A DNA stretch of 35,619 nt, from NCBI GenBank assembly GCA_003167515.1, contig PMSS01000409.1, positions 1 to 35,619 on the forward strand, read 5' to 3'. The stretch's first letter is position 1, and each line of letters opens with the position of its first letter. A program made the translations under genes and the position numbers. The notes beneath the pieces were generated by a model. It worked only from the letters and a program-made list of their open reading frames with translations. It did not search any database and was not told where the DNA came from. The DNA comes from Acidobacterium sp. (GTDB lineage: Bacteria > Acidobacteriota > Terriglobia > Terriglobales > Acidobacteriaceae). This document shows positions 1 through 9,073 of the stretch, piece after piece.

Positions 1-2608
<2,608 letters not shown>

Positions 2609-2618
2609 TCAAAAGCTG

Positions 2619-2682
2619 TCATCCTGAGCGAAGCGCCGTAAGGCGCGTGTAGTCGAAGAGCCCGTCCTGAGCCTGCCGAAGC
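2619..2682. repeat. Dispersed hairpin element in the gyrB leader
   Basis: The sequence TCATCCTGAGCGAAG is followed by the small stem GCGCC/GGCGC and then AGTCGAAGAG, with a second CCTGAGCCTGCCGAAG-like unit directly after. The core CGAAGCGCCG..GGCGCGT recurs at about 3534-3552. From memory, very similar TCATCCTGAGCGAAG elements are scattered between genes in acidobacterial genomes; this was not checked. It lies between the gyrB start and its likely promoter, so it would be transcribed in the gyrB leader. Confidence 0.55.
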
Positions 2683-2782
2683 AACCTGCATTTCGGCCCT
2701 CGAAAGCAGCGTCCAAAGCGGGCATTTTGGCCTGAGAAATTGCCTGAAAACTAAGGCCTTTGGGGATCGCCGTTACACCCTT

Positions 2783-2791
2783 ATTTTACCA
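2783..2791 (-). promoter_or_regulatory. Possible extended -10 promoter for gyrB
   Basis: On the minus strand this reads TGGTAAAAT, an extended -10 (TGn plus TAAAAT). No convincing -35 hexamer lies 16-18 bases upstream, which is tolerable for extended -10 promoters. It would give a leader of about 180 bases containing the hairpin element at 2619-2682. Confidence 0.3.
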
Positions 2792-2962
2792 CGCAAACGC
2801 ACCATTCACCCCGCCCCACAACCAGTGCAAAACCCGCCAAAAATGCCCTCAAAACGCACGCTCGATGGCCTCTGCCAGTCCAATGCGATGTTTGACTCCC
2901 CGCGCCCCCAGGCGTAGCCTCAAGCCTCCCCTGAAAAAATCCAAAACCGGAGGTTTCTCTTC

Positions 2963-3406
2963 ATGAGAAATGCAATCCTCTTCGCCAGCGCCCTCTTCGT
3001 CACGTCCCTGGCCGCCATCCCCGCCGCCCACGCCCAGATCCCTTACAACGAAGGCAACGTCGAGCGCATCGTCCGCGTCCACATCTTTCCCGGCCACAGC
3101 GACGCCTTCTACGCCGACTTCAAGGCCAATAGCATCCCCCTCTTTGAAGCCGAAAAGAGCGCCGGCCTCATCGTCAGCTATCGCACCTTCCTCAACCTGA
3201 CCGCCAGCGGCCCCGAAGACTGGGACTTCGGTTACGTCATCGTCTACCAGAACATGGCTGCCCTCGACGGCATCGGCGACAAGATTTATCCCCTGCGCAT
3301 GAAGCACTACGGAGACCAGACCGCCGAGCAAAAGGTCCTCGACAAACGCTACGAGAATGCCCACCTCGTCTCCAGCTACCTCGTCCGCGACATCACCCTC
3401 CGCTAA
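2963..3406 (+). CDS. Small secreted protein of unknown function
   Basis: 147 residues. A clear signal peptide occupies about residues 1-24, ending ...AIPAAHA before QIPYNEG, so the product is exported. The mature part of about 120 residues contains ERIVRVHIFPGH, then a helix, then DFGYVIVYQNM. Alternating strands and helices of this size suggest a dimeric alpha/beta-barrel or NIPSNAP-like fold, but this is inference only and I do not recognise the family. Shine-Dalgarno GGAGG lies nine bases before the ATG. The gene is divergent from gyrB. Its last 122 bases have a degraded second copy exactly 480 bp downstream, so a paralogue once stood beside it. Confidence 0.8.
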   Translation: MRNAILFASALFVTSLAAIPAAHAQIPYNEGNVERIVRVHIFPGHSDAFYADFKANSIPLFEAEKSAGLIVSYRTFLNLTASGPEDWDFGYVIVYQNMAALDGIGDKIYPLRMKHYGDQTAEQKVLDKRYENAHLVSSYLVRDITLR

Positions 3407-3484
3407 CTCCGAAGCCCGCTGCAGTGAATTAGCAAAAGAAGCCGAGAGGGAAGTGCTGCAGCTCATTGAAGGACCGGCTGGCCT

Positions 3485-3650
3485 GGGTCTCGCCTTTGAG
3501 ACCCGGGATCCACAGAGCCTTGTCCTCCCGACCGAAGCGCCGCCAGGCGCGTAGCGGAGGGAGCCGCTTTTCAAAACCCCTCGCCGGGTGCCCCATCCTG
3601 GCGCGCCCGCCGTTGGCGCACCAGGGTTGGATTCCACGGCGCCAACCCGG
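3485..3650. repeat. Composite hairpin-rich intergenic element
   Basis: Three stem-forming units lie in a row. The first is GGGTCTC (3485-3491) with GAGACCC (3498-3504). The second is CGAAGCGCCGCCAGGCGCGT at about 3534, sharing its core with the element at 2619-2682. The third is CCTGGCGCGCC (3597-3607) with GGCGCACCAGG (3615-3625), an 11-bp stem with one mismatch. The third unit is flanked by GGGTGCCCCAT and GGGTTGGATTCCA, a layout resembling a repeat I recall from acidobacterial genomes. No coding frame with recognisable content covers 3407-3757. Confidence 0.5.
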
Positions 3651-3757
3651 CAACAGCCAACATACCCCCCGAAGCTAACGGTCGAACGAGGCGAAGGACG
3701 TGAATTTCCAAGATTCAGATGAACTCCGACGCCGCACCAGCCCCGCGCCGCCTAACC

Positions 3758-3880
3758 GACAAGGTCTACTCCCCGCGCATGAACCAGTACGGAGACCAGA
3801 CCGCCGAACAAAAGGTCCCTGACAAACGCTACGAGAACGCCCACCTCGTCTCCAGCTTCCTCATCCGAGACATCACCGTC
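3758..3880 (+). pseudogene. Decayed 3' fragment of a paralogue of the gene at 2963-3406
   Basis: This block aligns without gaps to 3278-3399, the end of the upstream secreted-protein gene, at a constant offset of 480 bp. I count about 15 mismatches in 122 bases. The reading frame is kept: DKVYSPRMNQYGDQTAEQKV here corresponds to DKIYPLRMKHYGDQTAEQKV upstream. Everything encoding the signal peptide and first two thirds is absent; in its place lies the hairpin element and unrelated sequence. Similarity stops at about 3880, just before the paralogue would have ended, and the minus-strand accessory block begins there. It has no plausible start codon or SD of its own. Confidence 0.75.
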
Positions 3881-4284
3881 AACCATCCGCTGGAGAACCA
3901 GCTGGCTGGTGCCTTCTTTCGCCTTTCGTCAAATATCGGTAAAAGGCGACCGTGCAGCTCCTGGTTAATTCCGTCACGACCCGTAGCATGGATTTTCGCA
4001 GCATTGTTATCCAACTGAAGCTCAAACCATTGTCCGATGATTGCAAAGCGATGGGTAACCCCTCCAATCTCACGCAGGTCGTCAACCGAATCGCACTCAT
4101 CATCCCCAACGATGAATCGGAACGAGGCCCAAGCAGGATAGGCTTCCGCGCCCATCGGTCCGGGCCGCGAGAGATTTTCAGGCACAGAGGCTTTCAATAT
4201 CTCAACGATCCGCTCGACATCGTCAGGATAAAGCGTCGCCGACGGCAACCTATTGTCCGTTTTGTAGCGGGGACGTATCGTCAA
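3829..4284 (-). CDS. Unknown small protein downstream of the NTase-TIM gene, C-terminus altered
   Basis: About 151 residues from a TTG at 4284 (protein starting MTIRPRYKTDNRL) with GAGG about ten bases upstream; a TTG at 4317 in the same frame is an alternative. No family recognised. Visible features are a probable helix DDVERIVEILKAS, a motif FRFIVGDDECDSVDDLREIGG, and an ending around IFDERRKK. There is no signal peptide and no membrane segment. It follows the NTase-TIM gene by 34 bases or less on the same strand, so the two are probably one operon. Its last roughly 17 residues are read antisense through the paralogue fragment (3758-3880), so the original C-terminus was probably lost or replaced where the accessory block joins the chromosome. 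Confidence 0.55.
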   Translation of the reverse strand: MTIRPRYKTDNRLPSATLYPDDVERIVEILKASVPENLSRPGPMGAEAYPAWASFRFIVGDDECDSVDDLREIGGVTHRFAIIGQWFELQLDNNAAKIHATGRDGINQELHGRLLPIFDERRKKAPASWFSSGWLTVMSRMRKLETRWAFS

Positions 4285-4318
4285 GACGTTTCCGCCTCGA
4301 ATACTACACCGGTTCAAA

Positions 4319-6160
4319 CTATGCGGCGATAGTGTTTTCTACAAGCCACGGGAATGCCCTGCGCCCCTTGGCAATTTCTCGCTCAACACGCTCAGGCGAC
4401 GCATCGTCGTCCAACCGTGATTCAAAGATCATCGCAGCACCCCTCGGAATGAGCGAACTAATCATCTGATAAGCCGCAATAGCTGCCTCGCTCATCGGCA
4501 CATGCTTGCTCGCTGTGTTAATTTCGCTCAAATGCACCTGCACCAGGCGGTCTGCAAAACGTTCCAGCATAAGGAACGATTCCACCATGCTCGTGTCGAG
4601 CTGCCGCGCATGAGCCACATCAAGACAGAATCGCGCTTGCGGCAGGCGCTCAAAAAAACGAGCAAGTTCCGCGGCGGTTCGGCCCGTTCTCTTGCGTGAG
4701 TCCATATTTTCAATGCAGACAACATCTCCCAGATTGCTCCACAGGTCGAAATCATGAATGCTGTCGGGATGAACGATAACTGGCACTGGCCGGAAGGTTA
4801 TCCCCGCAGCTAGCTGATCCACAACAGCGCGCTCTTCCACGCGGGAAAAAACGCTCGGCGCATGAATGGAAACATAGGAATACTTCCTCAGATCGAGGTA
4901 CGGCAGTTCGTCGAGCAAAGGGTTCAGTTCAGGAAAGCGCAGAGCCGAAAGCTCGATCGCATTAGTGTCCGTCGCCTGCAAGACATTCAATGCCCGATGA
5001 AAGTCGGACAGCGCTATCGCCCCTGTTGAAAACCCGAATTGAGCCATCAGAATACTCCGTACTTGATCGTTAGATCGGAGAGCAGGCCGCTCCCGGGCCG
5101 AAAGGAATAGTTCTGTGATCGCTTCCTGGAACCGTTGACCTATCGCTCGTGCCTGCAAATAGAGCCCATCGTTCGCCATCTCTTCAGGGCGGAGCTCCTC
5201 CAGGCGCTTACGGTTGCTTGACTTGGACAACAACCCGAGAAATCCATCGTAAGATTCTAAGAAGCTCTTGCTTGCATCGTTGATCAGATCCAAATCAAGC
5301 AGGCTCTTCGAAATCAAATCGAGGGGAGGCATGTTGGCAATCGTCTCCAGGAACAAAACGAGACGCAAACCTCGCTCCTCCGGTGCCAGGTTAGCATCCC
5401 AGGCGTTGGCCACGATCGGATCGTCCCGCCAAATTCGAAGAGAAAAGCAAGTTACCAAGCCAGCCAAATAAAGGAGCTTTCTCGAGAATCTCAACTTAAC
5501 GTTCCGGAGGGCAAATCCAACATTTTCCCGTTCACGTTTCTTCGTTTGGAAATCCACGGCCATCGTGCGCCAAAACCGAGCTACATCGTTAAGCAGAAAC
5601 CGGGGGACATGGTCTGAATGCTTACCGCTCAGGAAACTCCCATCTTCAACGATGTAACGCGAAAGGATATTGCGAATCACGCGGCTGCGAACCGCCGCTC
5701 CATAGAGGGCCTCAGACTCTAGCAGCAAAAGTAGCCGCCGCGTCGTATTCGCGTTCGTGTCATCGCCTCCACCGATTTGGTGGATCAGATCGTGACTAAA
5801 GGCTAGATTTCCGAAAGGGCCCGTTTTACTCGGCTCCTTCTGGTCGGCGTCAACCAAATGTCTCAACCCGTGGACCAGATCGATATCCTGACTGGCCGCC
5901 AGTCCATCCACCAGAAGTGTCCAGTCGACATCGCTCTTCCCTGAACCCGTAAATTCGTTTCTCGCCAAGGACCCAAACACCACGAATGACCTGTCACTGT
6001 CGTCCCCGCCTGTGAGAAGTTCAGAAGTTTCAATCTGTCCGCGCAGTATCCGCTTTGTAAGGATGGATTTCTCCCAAGCCGCCTCGATTCCGTCGAGTCG
6101 CAGCCCCAAGCGCTGAGCCAGAACGAAGACGGGACTATCGTAGGCAGGCTGCTGGCTCAT
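4319..6160 (-). CDS. Fusion protein: nucleotidyltransferase domain plus xylose-isomerase-like TIM barrel
   Basis: 613 residues from the ATG at 6160; a longer frame starts at the ATG at 6292, adding 44 residues that look non-native. An NTase-fold domain has FGSLARNE (Gly63-Ser64) and SDVDW (Asp77, Asp79), the GS-x12-DxD pattern of nucleotidyl transfer. Next come GGGDDTNANTTRRLLLLLES (about 129-148) and a helical stretch with FLLNDVARFWRT and LRFSRKLL. Residues about 374-606 form a TIM barrel of the endonuclease IV/xylose isomerase type, with likely metal ligands His433 (SIHAPS), His464 (IVHPD), Glu484 (CIENMD), Asp514 and His517 (CLDVAHA), His543 (VQVHLSE) and Glu580. Both active sites look intact. 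Neither start has a good SD: none at 6160, and GGAGG only two bases before 6292. The gene is visibly less GC-rich than its surroundings. Substrate and role are unknown. Confidence 0.75.
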   Translation of the reverse strand: MSQQPAYDSPVFVLAQRLGLRLDGIEAAWEKSILTKRILRGQIETSELLTGGDDSDRSFVVFGSLARNEFTGSGKSDVDWTLLVDGLAASQDIDLVHGLRHLVDADQKEPSKTGPFGNLAFSHDLIHQIGGGDDTNANTTRRLLLLLESEALYGAAVRSRVIRNILSRYIVEDGSFLSGKHSDHVPRFLLNDVARFWRTMAVDFQTKKRERENVGFALRNVKLRFSRKLLYLAGLVTCFSLRIWRDDPIVANAWDANLAPEERGLRLVLFLETIANMPPLDLISKSLLDLDLINDASKSFLESYDGFLGLLSKSSNRKRLEELRPEEMANDGLYLQARAIGQRFQEAITELFLSARERPALRSNDQVRSILMAQFGFSTGAIALSDFHRALNVLQATDTNAIELSALRFPELNPLLDELPYLDLRKYSYVSIHAPSVFSRVEERAVVDQLAAGITFRPVPVIVHPDSIHDFDLWSNLGDVVCIENMDSRKRTGRTAAELARFFERLPQARFCLDVAHARQLDTSMVESFLMLERFADRLVQVHLSEINTASKHVPMSEAAIAAYQMISSLIPRGAAMIFESRLDDDASPERVEREIAKGRRAFPWLVENTIAA

Positions 6161-6918
6161 TGAATCGAGATCGGGAAAAACAATCGTACATGTATTAACT
6201 CTGGAAAATATGTCCCAACCGAATTTGCCCGAGATCGCTGCCTCAACCTCGTAACGGACCCTTGCTTGATTGCCCTTACGCTCGTAACCCATACCCTCCG
6301 TCTTCCCAACGCTCCATTTCCGCCCCCCGGCGACACATCAACCCCGCAGCAACCGCAACGCCCAGTCAGCGGCCCCAAATCCCCCGCAAAGCTGGCCACC
6401 ATCGCCGGCAGAAAAGTCCGCGGGCTGACCCGCCGAAGCTGCAGCGGCTGGTCAAACGCAGCGCCAATCAGTCCCGCAAACGACAGTTGCGTGCGCCCGT
6501 TCCCCTCCCGAAAGGGATGAATCGCGTTCAGCTCCGCCAGGAACCCCGCCAGCCGAGTGACAAATTCCTCCGGCGTCACATCGCGAAACCGAGTTCCGCC
6601 CTCAATCCCGCCAAAAAGCGCCTCCATCTGCGCCGGAATGTTCTCCGGGTAGCAGAACACCGTCTCGCCCTTCGCGATCCGCACCGTTCGATACTGTCCC
6701 GCCCACGCGTAAACATCACCGAACAGGTGCCGATGGACGGCGCAATAATGCGCTGGATCGAAATTCCCCTCCGGCAGCCGCTCCCACGAGCGCAGCCGGG
6801 AAATCTCAACCTCAAAGCTCTCCAGAGCCTTGGCGTCTCGAATATCAAGCTTGTTGCGGAGAACAGAAGTGCCCGGATATACGTACGGATCGTCGAAGGC
6901 CCCGTAGCCTCCAGCCAT
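6157..6918 (-). CDS. Fic-family AMP-transferase toxin, apparent frameshift near the C-terminus
   Basis: Fic domains usually transfer AMP from ATP to target-protein hydroxyls. FGDVYAWAGQYR (66-77) and the core motif HPFREGNGRTQ (134-144) are intact; the arginine often found three residues after GNGR is Leu. Up to about residue 185 (AGDLGPLT) the protein is normal. It then runs on into Cys/Gly-rich sequence with no family character, reaching 6157 and overlapping the downstream gene. Adding one base near 6362-6370 would restore LTWALRLLRG and a stop at 6338-6340, giving about 193 residues, the usual length. A one-base deletion or sequencing error is therefore likely. The ATG at 6918 overlaps the stop of the upstream antitoxin-like gene (TGATG), implying coupled translation. 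Confidence 0.85.
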   Translation of the reverse strand: MAGGYGAFDDPYVYPGTSVLRNKLDIRDAKALESFEVEISRLRSWERLPEGNFDPAHYCAVHRHLFGDVYAWAGQYRTVRIAKGETVFCYPENIPAQMEALFGGIEGGTRFRDVTPEEFVTRLAGFLAELNAIHPFREGNGRTQLSFAGLIGAAFDQPLQLRRVSPRTFLPAMVASFAGDLGPLTGRCGCCGVDVSPGGGNGALGRRRVWVTSVRAIKQGSVTRLRQRSRANSVGTYFPELIHVRLFFPISIQ

Positions 6919-7118
6919 CAACGCCCTCGAGCTGACTTATAGGCGGCAATCGTCGCAGCGCGGCGCTTCGCGGGGCTCATCGACCGCGCCCGCTTCAGCC
7001 TCTTCTCGCCCTCAGCGCTCAGCTTCAGCCCTTCCACAGCCGTGATGGCCGCGAAATTCTCATCGCCCAGCACATAGCGCACCGCGGTCTTCCTCGCGCT
7101 CTTCGACGACTTCGCCAT
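6918..7118 (-). CDS. Probable antitoxin of the Fic module (VbhA-like)
   Basis: 66 residues, very basic at both ends, with FAAITAVEGLKLS followed by a helix and SPAKRRAATIAAY. Its size, position directly before fic and TGATG overlap match the small class I Fic antitoxins (FicA/VbhA), whose helix carries S/TxxxE(G/N) and blocks ATP binding. Here ITAVEGL supplies the EG pair and a Thr, but the Thr is three rather than four residues before Glu, so the motif is imperfect. The arrangement is clear; the biochemical assignment is an inference. The ATG at 7118 has only a weak upstream G-run (TTGGGGT). Confidence 0.65.
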   Translation of the reverse strand: MAKSSKSARKTAVRYVLGDENFAAITAVEGLKLSAEGEKRLKRARSMSPAKRRAATIAAYKSARGR

Positions 7119-7495
7119 ACCCCAAGTATATCGTCCTTACCTACGTAACCCCGAACCCACCGATTTCCCTTGCACTCAACTTCCCACCCTGCAACCATGG
7201 ATACAGTAGCCAAAGGACTGTCCACCAGACAGTCCTTTTCATTTGCACCCAAAATCCAGGGCCGGCCAAGGCAGAGCGCTCACGCCGCCCGCACCAGGTT
7301 TTCCAATGCAGAGAAGCACCCACAAGCTCCATCGAATGAAATTGCAGCGCGCAACCCTCGAATTCTCAAATCAGTACAAGCAGCCCAGGCACACGATGGG
7401 GATATCAAACTTGATAACATCAGAAACCCCCTCCCCTGCAACAACTTGCTGCACCACCATATCGGGGGGGAGGGGGGTACCCCCACCCAAAACCC
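7119..7495. other. Gene-free stretch between marC-like gene and Fic module, with a G/C-run hairpin
   Basis: No frame with protein-like content was seen. Two structures stand out: TATCAA-AC-TTGATA at about 7403-7416, and ACCCCCTCCCC (7426-7436) complementary to the G-runs at 7464-7478 with a loop of about 30 bases. The latter lies just past the stop of the MarC-family gene on the minus strand and could end its transcript. The uninterrupted G7-A-G6 could alternatively fold as a quadruplex. A promoter for the antitoxin gene should lie here but none is convincing. Confidence 0.4.
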
Positions 7496-8224
7496 TCACC
7501 GCCGCGGGATGACCCCCAAATCGGTCAGCCCATTCACAAAAAACTGCATAGCCAGAGCGACCAGCAGGAGCCCCATGATCCGCACCAGAATCCGAATCCC
7601 CGTCTCCCCCAGCAAGACCCGGATCCGGTCCGCCCCGCTCAAAACGAAAAAGCTGACCACGGCCGTAACGGTGATCGACCCCAAAATCGCCATCATCTGC
7701 CAATGGTTCGGAGCCTGCCCAACCAGCACCATCACGCTCGAAATAGCGCCCGGCCCCGCCAGCATCGGGATGCCCAGCGGCACGATCCCGGCATCCTCTT
7801 TCGCCGCAGCCTCCTCGGTTTCATCCTGGGATTCCTGAGTCGGAGAACGCTTCGCCTCCATCATGTCGATCCCGATCAGCATCAGGATCAGCCCGCCGGC
7901 AATCTCGAACGCCGGAAGCTTGATCCCGAACAGCGAGAAGATGAACTGCCCCGCCAGCGCAAAAGAGATCAAAACAATAAAGCAGGTAAGAGCAGCCTTC
8001 CACGCCATCCGCCGCCGCCGCACCGGCTCCACCCCCGCCGTGATCGCAATAAACGACGGAATAGCCGCAAACGGATCGACCAGGAAAAAGATGGAGCTAA
8101 GCGCCAGCAGTGAAAAACGAACATAGGTCGAGTTCAGCGCCTCCTCGGCCGCAGTGGTTGGCGAGACCCACGCCGCCGCAACCGGGCCCGCAACCCACTG
8201 AATGAATTGAGCTTCGACGTGCAT
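7496..8224 (-). CDS. MarC-family integral membrane protein
   Basis: 242 residues with about six membrane segments. LLALSSIFFLVDPFAAIPSF opens the domain (about residues 38-57), followed by ISFALAGQFIFSLFGI, AFEIAGGLILMLIGIDMM, then LGIPMLAGPGAISSVMVLVG, the conserved PLAxPxL/GPGAI-type region of the family. A Glu-rich cytoplasmic loop (about 127-143) separates the two halves. MarC proteins sit in the inner membrane; their function is unresolved and the old link to multiple antibiotic resistance is not supported. The ATG at 8224 is preceded only by a weak GAGAGA, and the first 33 residues are non-membrane, so a later start cannot be excluded. Confidence 0.9.
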   Translation of the reverse strand: MHVEAQFIQWVAGPVAAAWVSPTTAAEEALNSTYVRFSLLALSSIFFLVDPFAAIPSFIAITAGVEPVRRRRMAWKAALTCFIVLISFALAGQFIFSLFGIKLPAFEIAGGLILMLIGIDMMEAKRSPTQESQDETEEAAAKEDAGIVPLGIPMLAGPGAISSVMVLVGQAPNHWQMMAILGSITVTAVVSFFVLSGADRIRVLLGETGIRILVRIMGLLLVALAMQFFVNGLTDLGVIPRR

Positions 8225-8512
8225 TCTCTCAGGTTATCCCAGCCTTTCGATGCGCCAGCCGAAGCCAAAGCTCCCGACAGACGCTGAATCGGGAAATTTT
8301 GACGGGAATGCCGATACCTCTTACCGATCAGCAAAGGTTGTCTGCCCTCCAACTTTTCTGCAAACGCCGCCTTTTGAGCCATTTAGCCGCTATTTTTCCC
8401 GTCACACAGGATGTGGACTGTCCCTTGCTTTTTTCCAACTCTGCGGGAGCCGGAATGCTCTGGTTGGCTCCGCGTTCTAAGTTCCTCCGGCGCCCGCGCA
8501 CGAAAGAGGGAC

Positions 8513-8929
8513 ATGCCCAACATGACGAGCCAATCAAAGAAACAACCAAAGAAGCAATCAGACCAGCCTCTTTCGGATCGATCGATCCTGCTCGCCAGCG
8601 ATTCGGAACGGCACGGAACGACGATGCATCGGGCTCTCCAAAAGCAGAAGTTTGCCATCGAGTATGCCGGCGACGATTCGCAACTCGATGCCCGCCTGAG
8701 CGGACAGAAATACGACGTGGTGCTCCTCGAAGTCACCGGCGAACACGCAGTAGAGCCGGCCGTGGAAGCAGCTCTGCGCGTCAAGCGCGCCGATGCGCAG
8801 CAGTTTGTCGGCTACCTGGCCGATGCGGGCCTCGAGACCAGCCGCCTCGCCGGAGATGCGGTACTGCCGCGCAGCGCGGCCAAGCTGCCGGACGCTCTGC
8901 GCCGGTTTATGGCAGAGGGCGCAAACTGA
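8513..8929 (+). CDS. Degenerate response-regulator receiver-like protein
   Basis: 138 residues. After a Lys/Gln-rich tail of about 20 residues the pattern follows a CheY-like receiver: SILLASD (beta 1, 24-30), a helix with HRALQKQKF, YDVVLLEVTG (67-76), FVGYLADAG (98-106) and AGDAVLPRS (113-121). The position that normally carries the phosphorylated Asp is Glu73, and the usual Lys before Pro in the last strand is Leu118. No output domain follows. It is therefore probably a phosphorylation-independent receiver or a protein-protein adaptor. ATG at 8513 has GAGGG three bases before it; ATG at 8522 is an alternative. No kinase is adjacent. The assignment rests on strand pattern, not on strong motifs. 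Confidence 0.6.
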   Translation: MPNMTSQSKKQPKKQSDQPLSDRSILLASDSERHGTTMHRALQKQKFAIEYAGDDSQLDARLSGQKYDVVLLEVTGEHAVEPAVEAALRVKRADAQQFVGYLADAGLETSRLAGDAVLPRSAAKLPDALRRFMAEGAN

Positions 8930-9073
8930 AACTCGACCCTGGGGCGCGCGAGCATCCCGGCACAACGCAGCATGGCCGCGCCGTCGCGTCGGCTTCGCGC
9001 TTCCCCCCTCTCTTCAGCGAAAATTCAGGAACCTGGAGTAGTCTGGCTGGGCTTGTTCGCAAGGAGAGAGACC

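Noticed and set aside
6161-6292. 44-residue N-terminal extension of the NTase-TIM protein
   Set aside because: Composition looks non-native and the GGAGG is only two bases from the ATG at 6292; kept as an alternative, not as the main start.
6262-6942. Plus-strand open frame over the Fic gene
   Set aside because: Antisense shadow; the minus strand carries the Fic motif HPFREGNGR.
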